In this document: piece after piece, positions 12,057-24,407 of the stretch
Layout: the number at the start of each line of letters is the position of its first letter
How positions within the stretch are numbered: position 1 is the stretch's first letter
DNA from: Carallia brachiata
Taxonomy: Eukaryota > Streptophyta > Magnoliopsida > Malpighiales > Rhizophoraceae
Assembly (NCBI GenBank): GCA_021464245.1
Contig: JADCRB010000048.1
Span: 1,864,783-1,928,782 of the forward strand
DNA: 64,000 nt
Reading direction: 5' to 3'
Translations under genes and position numbers: made by a program
Notes under the pieces: generated by a model
The model's input: the letters and a program-made list of their open reading frames with translations, nothing else
The model's database searches: none
Told to the model about the DNA's origin: nothing

Positions 12057-14150
12057 GACTAATTGTTATTTGACTGTTAACTAATCATTATGTGTTTTTA
12101 TATAATTAGTCGTTATCAATTATAAATTATTATTCTTATTTATGGGTTTATACTCTTATTGATGAGTAATAAAACTAGATATATTGTACAAATACTTCTC
12201 TTTTCATATTTTAAGGGATACACTAAGAGAAATTTTAGTGAGTTCTCGCTCACTCTTTATTTGTGAATGATTATGATGATAGGTCAATTAAAAGATAAGT
12301 TATTCTTATTACTTCACTTGTGAATACACATTACATAATAGTAAGAAGTTTGTCTTATCTTAAGAAATAGTTGTCATAGCTTACTATACTACAACAATTT
12401 ATTCATGAGAATAAAAATTTATTTTTAAGGACAGTGTATTTACATTTGTTAAAAATGATATTCTTTTTCTTTAATAAATTTGTTTTTGTTTCTTATGTAT
12501 TTTATGTTGTATTGCACCTTTATATATATTGTTTGATTATTTTCCAAAAATCTTAAAGATAGATCTCTTATTCTATATTTCTATAACCCAAGTTTGTTTC
12601 CTCGCTATTGGCTCAAATATGACGCGGCTAGAGAAGCTCAAGTTTCATTTCTTGGAGGACATTCGGTTGGTCGTGCTTCAGACGTAAAGCAACTTTGACA
12701 ACAACCAAGTCATTCTCCTCCAAGATCTTTGCAGTAAGGGGACAATTAATCTAATGGTCAACCGACTATTGGGTGATCAAACGCTCTATAAGTTGTGTCA
12801 AAAAAAAAAAAAGGCGCGATAAGTTGATGAGATGACTTTATTGTTCTCTGACTTTGTGGATGGCTGTTTCCCTGTTCCAAACAATTTTCCAGGTTTTGCT
12901 TACCACGCTGCTATGAAGTCAGCAGTCTTTCTTTCGTAACCAAGTAGTAGTATATCTAGAGCTGAAGTACAATCGTACAAGGATCACATTGCTGTTGTTT
13001 CTTAGAAAAGTAATGTTAGGGGTAAGTGTACCATGCTTTGCTTCGTCTCAATCAGTGCTTTACATTGAAAGGGAAAAGTTTTTGAGACCGGTGATTTTGT
13101 ATTTAATAAAGTATTTTGAAAGTAATAAATTTTTAAATAATAAAATATATATTTTTAATAATAAAATTTTATCACTTATTTTTTATAAATTAAAAAATTA
13201 TATTTTATTACTAAAAATTATAAAATTATTACTATCAAAATAATTCCTCAAACTAAAAAATTATGCTTCTAAATCCATGCTCGGGTCGAAAATTCTGTTA
13301 CATTTATTTTAATTGGTCCTCTTGACAGCTATTAGTTTAAAAAATAAAAAAAATAAATTTTTTGTGTCGTGGCTCCTGATTTGACTAATCAAGTAGTACA
13401 ATTTCCTAGTAGAGAAAAAATATTATAAGAGTTTATATTAACCACTGAGAAGATTAATATGGCCAAGCTATGAAAGGAAAACTCAGAGGTGGGATTGATA
13501 CTGCATTGAGACTTGGATAACATTTGCAAACCTAATAGATTATATAGGGCCTTGCAATGACACGAGAGTTTAATTCTTCATTTGCTCAAAGTGCATGAGG
13601 TATTGTTTTGTTTAACGAAGCACAGTTGAAGAAGGGGAAAAGAAAAATCTAAAGAGGAAGTACCAAAAATGATTATGCCAGATTACAAGGGCAAAAACGT
13701 GATCATATGTGGTGAAAAAACACGACAACAGAAACAAGCGTGACATTGGTCCCTAAGCTACAAGGACTTCGGAAAGCAAGTTATAACTGGAGGTTCAAAT
13801 TTGAGGGGGCAAATATGTAGTTCCACTTATTTTATTTTGGAATCATAATTAAAATATATTTTTTATGGGCAATTTTGGAAATATTTCCTTCTCTCTTTAT
13901 TTTTTATTCAAATGCGAGTTATTGACAAGAATAATTTTCAGTTTTTCTGCAAAACCCAGATTTTTTTTTTCTGCAAAACTCACATCACCATTTCTAATTT
14001 GACTAATTGAATACAACACTAATATATCATTTGAAGTGATAATTTAGTAATAAATTGACGTATTTTTATACTGACAACCGAAATTTGAATATTTATGTTT
14101 GCGTCCTCCCTTGGCAAGTGTTAAGTGAGTTCAAAAAGGTAGCAAAAGTA
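12057..14150. other. AT-rich spacer without recognised gene
   Basis: No domain-bearing open frame. 12046-12410 begins TGTTAG-like, ends near ACTACAACA and has AT-rich, LTR-like composition, but I found no matching partner or target duplication, so I do not call an element. 13080-13250 is an extreme AT tract. Confidence 0.35.
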
Positions 14151-15890
14151 TGTGATAAATTTTAAACTCAATAATCTTATTCTCTTTGTAATTATACAAG
14201 ATTCTTGATGTAAACCCCATCAGAAATCACCTTTCTTCATCTATCTCTCACTCTGTTATACGATTCTATTTAGAAAGTTTCTGGTAATCTTTTAATTCCT
14301 CAACTGCAAATTCTTGAGGGGTTTTTTTTTTGTTAAAGAAAAAATTGTTTTCAACTTTTTTAGTCTGATTTCTCTGTTGCTACACTTTCTTGAATCAGGA
14401 TTGGTTCTGATTTCATCTCCTAATATCCAAGATCGTTGCTTTAGACCCTGGGAAAATGCAGTTGGAATCTGTCCTCTGTCCCTCCGTCTCTTCAGTTAAC
14501 ACGCTTCAGTGACGGGAAATCTTCGGATTCTCTTCTTCAATTCAGGCACGTCGATTTGTATATATATAAATCAATCATTTTTATTTTCTTTTTCTGTTAA
14601 TTCTTGAATCTTGCTTTTTTTTTTTTTTTTTTTTGTTATAAAAATAGGAAGATAAGAGTAGTACCTCACAATTCCGTTAAAAAGTATTATCCTTACTCAC
14701 AGGGTAATCTCTGGACTACTTAAATAATTACAATATAATTCAATATTATAAAAAATAGGAATATATTTAGTCTCACTAAACATTCTGACACAAGATAAAA
14801 TCGAGAATCATCCGCTGCATGGTACCTGGGCCAAGTGTAATTTCTAACCCTATCAATTATGCCCAATTTTGAACCGCAGATTATTTTTTTCCTTTTTCTG
14901 TTAAATTCTTTAATTTATTTTGCCCGCCTTTTTGGTCTTGTTTTTGTTGACAGTAGAATGCTGAAAGATTTGAAGTTCATAAGGTGAAATTCCAGCAAGC
15001 AAAACGATGAAATCTGTAGAAGGTTTGTCTAACTTTTGAGTTCTTTCTCTGCATGTGCTGTTCTAATGAAGCCTCAAATTTTGGATGAAATTTTTGGTGG
15101 TGAATTTGACCTTTTTTTATTGCTCTGAACATTCTTCTTTTTGTCATTGACATGAAAACTGTATCCATTGCAGAGGAAAACAATTCTCTCCACTCAGGGT
15201 TGCTCCCTGCTGTCTTAACAAGAGAAATAAATATTTTCTTCGTTGAATTTTTTCTGATACATCATATTCATGTTTTAGTTAACAAACACTCACAAGTTTT
15301 TTCTTTACCAAAACCTTACTAGGTAAGGAATTAAGCTCATGTGTTCAATTTCATTTGGCATCATGGCTACTACGCCTCCCGTGTATTTCTGTCCCTGAAT
15401 ACTCTAATCCTTGCAATGACTTCTCAGCTTTGCTAGTGTAATCTTGGTTGCTTTGCAGAAGCACATGATCTACATAATGATCTACATAGTATTTCATAAA
15501 AGAGAAAAGCTAGGCAAATACTTTGGGAGCAACATGACGCAATAAAAAAATATGAATCAATCATATTTCACTTGGTCACACAAATAAATGAAGTCGAATG
15601 TTAGAAATTACTCTGCTACCCTCTTGTGTTACCATCTTGTTCAATGTGTGTGTTACGTAGTGGTGTTCTTTAGAAAATCTAGATCTGCAATCAATGGTGA
15701 AGATGGCTATATAAATACCTTAGAGGTAATTTTGGCTTTAGAAAATTGTGGCATGGATTTGTTGCTAAACATAATGAGAGGGGATATTATTGTGCATACA
15801 TGCTTCATCATATGCTGTTATTTTTCCTCGTCCTTTTGCACATTATGCATGTATTAAAGCTTGCTCGTGACTGATATATCTCAATAATTT
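14151..15890. other. Second copy of the leader-like block
   Basis: 14190-15000 is homologous to 6300-7000 (shared TTGTAATTATACAAGATTC and GAAGTTCATAAGGTG-type strings), showing that the region in front of TX-B duplicates the one in front of TX-A. From 15180 to 15890 I see no gene. Small open frames have no recognisable family. Confidence 0.45.
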
Positions 15891-16430
15891 CCAGGATCCA
15901 TTTGGAAGGCCAAACTAATGATCTTAGCATGCGCAAAGGAGTTCAAAAGTGAAGCGGAGTTCATGCAAGGAACTAATGTGAGTAGAAACTCGCTGATCCT
16001 GTATATTTGGACTCTTCGCAGGAATCCCAAAACTTGTGTGCAGGTGGCGGAACATTTACTTTGTTGTTTGAAATAGGCAAATAGGCTTTTCACCAATAAT
16101 TTCTACTCTGCTGTGCTGCATTTTTCGACTCTTCCCTGTAATCCAATAGCCTAAGTGGAGATGCACGCCTTGAACTTGAATCTGCATTGAAATTCTCTAA
16201 TGATCGCAGTGGTGCCTCAGGTAAATGCTTCTGTATCCTAACAATGAGACTAGATTTTGAACAGGTAATTCTTCCGATATGTACATCATCAGGCCACTTA
16301 TGCCTTGAACTTCTATGGTGCGAATATGCGATAACTTAACGGACCATGAATTTTTTTTTTCTCTTATCAAGCCTTCCTCGTTTTCATTTGGATCAAAAAA
16401 CATTTTTTCATCAGATGACATCACATACAT
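15890..16430 (-). pseudogene. Relic TX second exon (B')
   Basis: The minus strand reads NSWSVKLSHIRTIEVQG and then LPVQNLVSL, matching SWSVKLSNTRTLEVQG and LPIENLVSL of TX-B. It continues as LDYREESKNAAQQSRNY, matching relic A' at 8.0-8.1 kb, before stop codons appear. There is no TIR exon and no clean start, so it is a decayed TX paralog. Because it joins the SWSVKLS module to the DYREESKN tail, it shows that A' and the intact TX genes are one family. Confidence 0.6.
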
Positions 16431-16646
16431 CAGGATTCCCAACAAACGAATACGAATTTAATCCTCAAATTTTGAGTTTTATCAATTTGGCTGGTGCACT
16501 CTATTTTTGGTTACCAAGTAACCGAATATACTTTTAAAAATGAAAATTTTTATTTGTATTTCAGTTTCATATTTTTATTCCGGAAACATCACCCATAATT
16601 ACTAGTCCTCGCCATGATGAAAAGGACAACGCAATAGATTTCACTT

Positions 16647-18447
16647 TCAGGGTCGAAATGACATCTTACACATGTCACATCCACAGTATGTAAATGTAGA
16701 GCTAATGTGAATAGAAGTACTTGCTGATGCTGCATTGGACTGTCCGGTGGCACCCGAGCCAAGCCCATATGCAGGCCCGCTGGAGCCTAGAGTCCCAAGC
16801 CCGTATGCTGGGTTATAATTCCCCAGTCCGGTGGAACCTATGGTCCCAAGCCCGTATGCTGGGTTATGATTCCCCAATCCGTTGGAACCCGTGGTCCCAA
16901 GCCCATATGCTCGGTTAAGATTCCCCAGTCCGCTGGAACCTATGGTCCCAAGCCCGTATGTACGGCGGTAATTCTCCAGTTCGCTGGAACCCATTGTCCC
17001 CAGCGAAGGCCGATAACTTGAATTTGCATTGAAATTCCCTTGTCCGCTACTTTCCACGGAACCAAGCTGAGATGCAGGCTTGTTACTTGAATCCGGATTG
17101 GAATTTCCTAGTCCGCTGTAGCCCAATGTCCCAAGGGCAGATGCTCGTTTATGACTTGAGTCTGCATTGGAATCCTCCAGTGACTGTGGTGATGCCATGG
17201 ATAAATGATTCTGCGTTCCAGGATTTAAAACTGTTGTATTTGGCGAAGAGCCGAATGATTGCATTTTCACGCTCCTTAAAAGGTTTCTTTGACGAGTTGT
17301 GATTTCCACGTCAGACGTCTGCAATGGCTCCGACAACGAAACTAAATTCTCAATCGGCAATGTCCCGGATTTGTTCAACGGCAGGTCACCAGTGCCCTGA
17401 ACTTCCAAGGTGCGAGTATTAGACAGCTTAACAGACCATGATTTTTGGAGTCCTGATCCTGTTTCAACCGTGTCATCTACTCCATCTGTTGTTCTTCCTA
17501 AACTTATCAGGATGTCGTTTACAATTTCGGTCACTAGTTTGGACTCCGGCCTGCCAAGTACAAGGGCAAGCACAATTATTGTAGTTTATGTATGCAACGA
17601 ATGCATATTATGGTTTAAAGTGATAATTCCAGCAAAAAAAAAAAAAAATGATTGAATAACTGTTTGTGGACTGCCTAAATAGAAATGAAAATTATTAAAA
17701 TGTCCAATAAATTGTTGGAACTTCAAATTTATTTATAATTTCGAGTTAAAAAGTAAATTAAGAGTATTATAAATCATATTAAAAATAAACAAAATTTGAT
17801 ATTATTTTATATAAAATCTTAATTATTGAATGTAAAAAAATTAAAAAAAATTATAAATTATATTATTTTTTTAGTTATCATCTTTATATTTTTAAAATTT
17901 AATACTAAAAACTTGCAAATGAAGTTCTCCAAAGGGGCTTAGAAATGTCATATTACCTTGAGTTCCGTGCACTTCTCCCGGAAAGATTGGCTGCTTTGGT
18001 CATGGCAGCCTTCCACTTGAGCACATTCCTCACATTCTCCCTATCCCTCTCGTGTTTAGCGAATGCTTCTGCGTAAATCCCACTCTGCTCCAGGACAACT
18101 GATGAACTCACATCGTAGAAAACAGGAATAACAATCTGCCCTCTGTAATGGTGGCATTCAATGATCTTTGCAAGTTCCTCCAAGCACCAAGGGGAAGCTG
18201 CATAATCTTTGGAGAAAATGGTGACTGCAACATGTGACTCCTCAATGGCCTTGAGGAGTGCTGGCGAGATTTCTTCTCCCCTCCTAAGATCTTCATCAAA
18301 GAAGGTCACTAGCTTGGCTCGAACAAGAGCTTCGCGGAGATGGCTGAGGAACTTGTCTCGAACATCGCCACCTCTGAAGTTTAAGAAAACATCATACTTC
18401 CATTGCTTGGTGGAAGTAGCAACGGAAGTAGACAAAAAGGAAGACAT
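16647..18447 (-). CDS. TX-B: TIR-only protein with Gly/Asn/Tyr-rich repeat tail
   Basis: Exons 18447-17957 and 17550-16647 give 464 residues; the 406-bp intron is GT-AG, phase 2, and longer than in TX-A or TX-C because of an AT-rich stretch. TIR at residues about 15-161: YDVFLNFRGGDVR, SHL, RGEEISPALL BB-loop region, WCLEEL with E91 aligned to the NADase glutamate. Exon 2: RPESKLVTEIVNDIL (NB-ARC-exon-like start), SWSVKLSNTRTLEVQG, LPIENLVSLSEP, a Ser/Asn-rich part, four GLGNxNxAYGLGTxGSS repeats of 17 residues, then STFTYCGCDMCKMSFRP. No NB-ARC or LRR. The frame is fully open, and a W-box plus TATA-like TATATA lie 119-140 bp upstream. Likely a TIR enzyme or partner of TNL receptors; the tail belongs to no family I recognise. 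Confidence 0.87.
16790..17005 (-). repeat. Coding minisatellite, 51-bp units, in TX-B
   Basis: Four tandem 51-bp units encode 17-residue repeats of the type GLGNYNPAYGLGTMGSS. They correspond to the 51/42-bp units of TX-A but differ in number and internal sequence. Confidence 0.85.
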
Positions 18448-18565
18448 GAGAAAAGCATAGAGAGTGCTAACCTTTCTGGGTAGAAATCATTCTTAAAGAA
18501 CAGCCATGACTGTCATTTAGATCTGGCCATCAAGGCTTAAATATCTATAAGCCAATAGAACCGCG

Positions 18566-18587
18566 TTGACTTTGGATTGAATATATA
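18566..18587. promoter_or_regulatory. W-box and TATA-like site of TX-B
   Basis: TTGACT at 18566-18571 and ATATATAA at about 18581-18588 lie 119-141 bp upstream of the TX-B start. The relative spacing is retained in TX-D, where the TATA survives and the W-box is mutated. Confidence 0.4.
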
Positions 18588-19564
18588 ATGCTATTATTTC
18601 GACTTTGGAAGTCTCTTGCATCTTTGTTATACTTGGTGGTTCACTCTTTTTTACCATTTCCACGGTCATAGAGAACAACCTGCCCACTGCATATTTTCGT
18701 TTCACATTTTGCGTTCAACTATTGACCCTTAAGGCACGCGTCTAGATGGAATGGGGTCTGGATCAACATAAAAAAACTAGGATTTGGTGGCAATGGGGGA
18801 AAAGAAACCCGGAAAAAGACAAGCAAAATCCCCATAAATCAAGCGCAGTTAGTACTGGTCCAACTTAGTACTCGTCTGGTCGTCGCATGAATGTTAACAT
18901 ATATAAGAGCAAAAGCACGTAAATGGCCCAATGACAGCAGGTCGGCCGATACATAGAAATTAGACACCCCCCTGATGACATATATGCTCGCAGCATGACA
19001 TATCAGGATAGGATTCTGAACTGGGTTACGGACTAGAAGCACAGTTTAACTACTTCTAGCTTTTCCATCTACATCTTCTTACCTTCTTACCCGTGCTTTT
19101 GTGTGTGCGTGCGCGCGTATTAGTATAATAATTACATAAATTTATTTTAACATTTTATTATTTCAATTGAATCTCAATAAAAAATTTTGTTTACACTCAT
19201 ATTAAAAATATATTTTAAGTGAGTAAAATTATGAATCTCTTCTCTCTATTAGTTTATTTTTTATTTCTTCTTAAATTAACAGAATGAAAACAACCGTCTG
19301 ATTTTTTGATTGTGTGGTTTTTAAGAGATTTACACCTAGCCTAAATTTTGACTTGGACTTATTGTTCCTTCACCAAAATGTCCTACCACCTTCGTTTACA
19401 ACAAAGTTCACAGCTTACTAACATCCTCAGTGTCTGAGCAATAATACCCATTAAAAGTACCTTTGAATAAAATTATAGGTCCTAACTAGGTAGCATCTCT
19501 ATTTGCGGTCGCATGAAAAAATTTGGTATTCCAGTCCCCTTCCTTGAGCCAGGTAGATCGAGGA
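18588..19564. other. TX-B upstream spacer
   Basis: Non-coding. It contains the AGCAAAAGCACGTAAATGGC segment shared with the other TX upstream regions, and a GTGTGTGCGTGCGCGCG tract near 19098. Confidence 0.4.
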
Positions 19565-19700
19565 CGTGCAGTTTGATTCCATTACTAACTCAAGATTTGG
19601 AGGGGAAAAAAACCTTGAGGTTGATTAATCGTCGTTTAGATTCTATCATAATAGCTTGTACTTCTAGTTGTAGGACATCCTGCAGAAGCAAAACCTACTG
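19565..19700 (-). pseudogene. Relic of LEA-like secreted-protein gene (exon 1 end only)
   Basis: The reverse strand carries CTTCTGCAGGATGTCCT and then the degraded equivalent of the SYWDRIKTMINEAQAYLFPP segment of the intact gene at 57.2-57.5 kb, ending at CTCCAAATCTTGAG. Frames are broken, and neither the signal-peptide part nor exon 2 is found nearby. It marks the same position relative to TX-B that the fuller copies hold relative to TX-C and TX-D. Confidence 0.6.
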
Positions 19701-20941
19701 AAAAAACTGAAGACATAATCCTCAAAATGTGAATTTATTGTCATCTCAAATTTTTTAATGTGATTTTGTGTATTCATTATGTAAGTTTTTTAGAGATGAG
19801 AATAAAAAAATTACTTTCAAAATTGAAGAAAAATAGAGGAGAAGTATATATATGTAGAGTGGTGCACTTTTAGTTTTAATTAATTTTGGCGGAGAAATTT
19901 CAATTTCGTTCAATTTAAGCCAATCAACGATGTTAAGTGACACTGTGACATGATAATTCACAGTTTTTTATTGTCAATTTGGATTGTGAATTTTTTACAA
20001 CCTTTTCAATTTGAGTGGTAAACTTTTGAATTTGTTCAATCTGAGTAACAATTCAAAAAATTTTTGGTATCAGTTTTATCTTTAAAAACTTACAGTAAAT
20101 TGCAAAAATATAATGAACACATAATACTTGCTCCAAATTTTATTAATTCTTATCAATTTTCAAATTTTAAAATTTTTAATTTCATACAATTTCATTAGAA
20201 TAATATTTAATTAAGTATTATAAGGAATTTTTGAAAAAATTTATAAGTAGATTTTTATTAAAAATTTCAATAAATTTATTTTGAATGATTTTAAAGAATT
20301 ATAATTAAGAGTACTATTAGGATAAGTAGAGATTTTATTGCCACTTTTCTTAAGCAAGTTGTAAACTATAATAATTTTAACTCTTTATGTAAATTTTATG
20401 GGAATTTCAGCATGACAGGTTGTTTGTAAGTGAAAAAAATTTCAAAGAAATTAGTAGCTCTAAGCCTTTAATGTCAAACATTCACAAACCGCTTTACTTA
20501 AAAATAACTCATGTTCGCTAGCTTCCGCGAGGCGGGTCTCATTTTGTAGAGGTATTCTAAACTTAAGGTCAGAAAGAATATTTGCAAATGCAAGTAGGTG
20601 TATTAAGGACAATATTTTCTATTAACGATGGGACCAACCCCACTTTATAGTTATTTATGTAACCCAAAAAGTTAAAAATAAGTCTCGGAAGGAAAAATTA
20701 GTCTTTATTTTCGCATAATTCATGTTATGTGCAATATTCACGTCCAATCAATAATTATATTTGATTAGAGCATTGAGTGGTCAATTCTTCATGTCTAATC
20801 TAATCAAATGAAAGTTTGCAAAAAAAACAAAAAACAAAAAACACTAAAGTATGATATTATTGTCTATTTTATTTATTATAAAATTATTTTAGTTCTTAGA
20901 ATACATCCAGTTATTTAAATCAGAAGAATTATTCATGATTT
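19701..20941. other. AT-rich spacer
   Basis: Low-complexity AT-rich DNA between the LEA-like relic and TX-C. I see no gene, clear repeat or RNA feature. Confidence 0.35.
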
Positions 20942-22466
20942 TCAACGCTCATTGTTTGGAAAAAACTCACTGCGAGCCAAACTCTTACGGGATGGTCCCG
21001 TATTGAAACATGTTGCGCTCACAAACGGAGTAGAAGAAATCTCCTCGTCAGGAAAAAACTCCCTGCGAGCCAAACTCTCACGGGATGGTCCCGTGTTGAA
21101 ACATGTTGCGCTCACAGAGGGAGTAGAAGAAATCTTTGGTCCCGCATCTTTGAACTCTTCCAACGCCCCACAGGGAAATGCAATTGCATTATGGTTGCAA
21201 CGTAAATCGTCAAGATGACAGAAGTAATTGAATGGCGGTAGCGGACTTGCAGGCATATAACTTGAATTTGCATTGGAATCCTCGGGCAGCCTAAATACAG
21301 GGCCTGACCTCCCAGACGGTTCGACTTCGATAACAACAGGTCCCGAGTACACGTCCGCGTCCGCAGAGCCGACGGTTCTATAGGAAGCGGTGTCAAGGGA
21401 ATTTGCAGGCATATAACTTGAATTTGCATCGGATTCCTCTGGTGACGGTATTGATGCCTTAAATGAGTGTTTTTCAGGCACTCTTAAGCTTGCTGTCGGA
21501 AAAAGGTTGTTTCCTGGATTCGAAGTTGTCACTTGCACGTCATATGTATGCAATGGCTCTGAGAATGAGACTAAATTCTCGATAGGCAATTCCTTGAATT
21601 TGTTTATATTCAGGTCACCCAAGCCCTGAACTTCAACAGTGCGAGTATTTGACACCTTAACGGACCATGATTTTTGGAGTCCTGATGATCCTTTTTCAAC
21701 CGTGCCATCTATTCCATCTGTTGTTCTTCCCAAAGTTATCAGGATGTCATTTACAATTTCGTTCACGAGTTTGGCTTCCGGCCTATCAAAAACAAGGGAA
21801 GCACAATTGTAGTTTATATATGCAGAGGAATGCAAATTATGGTTTGAGAGAGGCATGATTAGAACAGAAAAAAGAAGGATTATTGGATGACTGTTTGTTG
21901 GACTGCCTAACTAGAATTGAAAATTGTCTAACAAACTTGCAAATGAAGCTCTCAAAAGAAGAAATGTCATGTTACCGTGTGTTCCGTGCACTTCTCCCAG
22001 CAAGATTGGCTGCTTTGGTCATGGCAGCCTTCCACTTGCGCACATTCCTCTTATTTTCCTTATCCCTCTTATGCTGAGCAAATGCTTCTGCATAAATCCC
22101 ACTCTGCTCCAGGACAACCAATGAACTCACATCAAAGAAAACAGGAATAACAATCTGCCCTCTGTGCTGGTTGCATTCCATGATCTTTACAAGTTCCTCC
22201 AAGCACCAAGTGGACGACGCGTAATCTTTGGAGAAAATGGGGACTGCAACATTCGACTCTTCAATGGCCTTGAGGAGTGCCGGTGAGATTTCTTCTCCCC
22301 TCCTAAGATCTTCATCAAAGAAGGTCACTAGCTTGGCTCGAACTAGAGCTTCGCGGAGATGGCTGAGGAACTTGTCTCGAACATCTCCGCCTCTGAAGTT
22401 CAAGAAAACATCATACTTCCATTGCCTGGCGAAAGTAGCAGTGGAAGTAGATGCAGAGGAAGACAT
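20942..22466 (-). CDS. TX-C: TIR-only protein with a different, duplicated tail
   Basis: Exons 22466-21976 and 21782-20942 give 443 residues; the 193-bp intron has phase 2 and a TAG acceptor. TIR at residues about 15-161 with YDVFLNFRGGDVR, RGEEISPALL and WCLEEL (E91, catalytic position). Exon 2 starts RPEAKLVNEIVNDIL, then SWSVKVSNTRTVEVQG and LPIENLVSFSEP as in TX-B. The GLGNYN repeats are absent. Instead there are two SNANSSYMPA-type segments, FNYFCHLDDLRCNHN where TX-A and TX-B have FTYCGCDMC, and two 31-residue copies built around SSTPSVSATCFNTGPSR and SLARREFFP. The frame is open. Its upstream W-box is mutated (TTTACT). The conserved first half supports one family; the diverged tail suggests relaxed or changed function. 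Confidence 0.83.
20958..21143 (-). repeat. 93-bp tandem duplication in the TX-C tail
   Basis: Two direct copies start at 20958 and 21051 (both GGAAAAAACTC), giving a 93-bp period that equals 31 codons. They share GATGGTCCCGT and TTGAAACATGTTGCGCTCAC. The duplication keeps the frame and extends the protein's C-terminus. Confidence 0.9.
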
Positions 22467-23830
22467 GAGAAATATACAGGAAGTGTTAACTTTTCTGGGT
22501 AGAAATCATCCTTGCAGAACAGCCATGATTGTCATATAGATCCGCTATCAGGGCTTAGATATGCGTTTACTTGGCATTTAACATATAATACTATTTTCCG
22601 ACTTCGAAGTCTCTTGCATCTTTTGTATACTTTGGTGGTTCACTCTTGTTTACCATTTCTACGGTCATATAGAACATTCCTCCTTCTGCATATTTTTGTT
22701 TCACATTGGCGTTGAGGTATTGACCCATAAGGCACGCGAGTAGATCAAATGGGGTTTGGATCAACATAAAAAATTGAGGATTAGGTGGCAATGGGGAAAA
22801 GAAACTGGACAAGGAAAAGCACGTAAATGGCCCAATTGAGAGCAAGTCGGCCGATACATAGTAATTAAACACCCCCCTGACGACAAATATGCTCGCAGCA
22901 TGACATATCAGGATAGGATTCTGAACTCCGTTGCGGACTAGAAAAGCAGTTTGACCACTTCTTGCCATTATCATTGGTTTAATTTTCTTTTTTCTTTGTT
23001 TAGTAGAATGAAAACAAACATATGGTTGTTTTTGTATAGTCTTAGGGGATTAATTGGGAGAGGAGCCACCTAACCTATATTATGACTTGGAATTATTGTT
23101 CCTTCACCTAAAAAGTCCATGTTTGCAGGCATAGCTTCTTCATTGTTCAAGGTCCCAGTGTTGAAAATTGAAGAAGAAGCTGAGTTGGAGCTGGTTTGCA
23201 GCCGTGAACTCAGGATCAAGGGATTGCTGTTTTTTGTTTCATGTAATGACTTGGTTAGCTTGTAATTGGTAATTTTGGTTGGTTTTAATTCAAGCAACCA
23301 TTTTAGTTTTCATTTGTGATAAATTATGGGATGTTAAGGCTGTGATCACAGTAAAATCTGATAGTTGGGGTAGGTGGACAGTACATTGCCCTCTAGGTAA
23401 GATTGTTTTACTCGGTTGATATTTTGAGTCAGGCAAGCATGTCATTTTTGTATCATTGCTGCACTAAACTTTGTACAAACATCCCTTTATAAGAGAATTA
23501 TTTACATATTAAAAAGGTTGAACTTTACAACCTGAAAATATTACGCTCTCTCTCTCTTTGTTTTTCTGCTCTTCCGTTTTTTAGCTTTTTGCTGCATTTT
23601 TTCTCGTCTTCTTGGATACCTTCTAATTGCTTAAGAGATTAACAGTCCAACCACCTTCATTTACAACAAAGTTCAAAGCTTACTAATCTCCTCAGAGTCT
23701 AAGCAATAACACCCATTACAAGTACCTATGAAAAAAAAAGGGTGCTAACTACAGTACATTATCACAAATATTTCAGTGTGTGCAGAGTATTTAAACCATA
23801 AATAAAAATTCCCAAACAATTGGCAAAACA
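22467..23830. other. TX-C upstream spacer
   Basis: Non-coding. It contains the block-specific AGCAAGTCGGCCGATACATA segment (about 22840), also found upstream of TX-A, and a CT-rich tract near 23547. The stretch up to 23830 resembles 56640-56880, another part of the duplicated unit. Confidence 0.4.
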
Positions 23831-24407
23831 TCAGAGCTCACTCCGGCCAGCTTCTGCACCTCTCCCCGACATGCTTTTCTTCACCTTCTCCTTAGTCTTT
23901 TGCACTGTTCCACCAGCTATTTTTGCAGCAGATTTAGCGGACGACTCCACCGTTGCTTTGCTCTTCTCCAAGCTCGAGGCAACAACCTCTTTCACTTTTT
24001 CTGCTGCCGCGGTAGCATCTCTATTTTCTCTACTCTCATCGCTGCCTCTAAAACTATTGAAAAAAAAAAAACGAAAACCACGGGAGAAAGGGATTATATT
24101 ACATCATAAACGAAGAGATAATCAATTGGCATAATACTCAAACAATGGGATATTTAATATTGCATAGTTTTTAATACTCACTCAAGGTTTGGAGGGAAAA
24201 GGTAGGCTTCAGCTTGATTAATCATGGTTTTGATTCTATCCCAATAGCTTGTAGTTGCAGGACATCCTGCAGAAACCGAACCTAAGGAAACGTATTCCCG
24301 AAGGTCTTCAACAACAGAGGCGGTCCATTATTTCCCAGACTAAGAACACACGTGGAGAAAAAAAATATTACGAGGATTAAAACAGCTCGGCTTCTAGACC
24401 TATTCAT
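23831..24407 (-). pseudogene. LEA-like small secreted protein gene, frameshifted copy
   Basis: Same two-exon plan as the intact gene at 56.9-57.5 kb: exon 1 24407-24182 (signal peptide, then NNGPPLL...SYWDRIKTMINQAEAYLFPP), exon 2 24047-23831 (GSDE..., Ala/Lys/Glu-rich helix ending GRSEL). Exon 1 is 226 nt against 227 in the intact copy; one base is missing near 24290, where the frame runs into TAG after GNTFP. Splice sites (GA|GTGAGT, TTTTAG|A) and exon 2 are intact, so the gene died recently or this is a sequencing indel. It lies between TX-C and TNL2. Confidence 0.72.
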
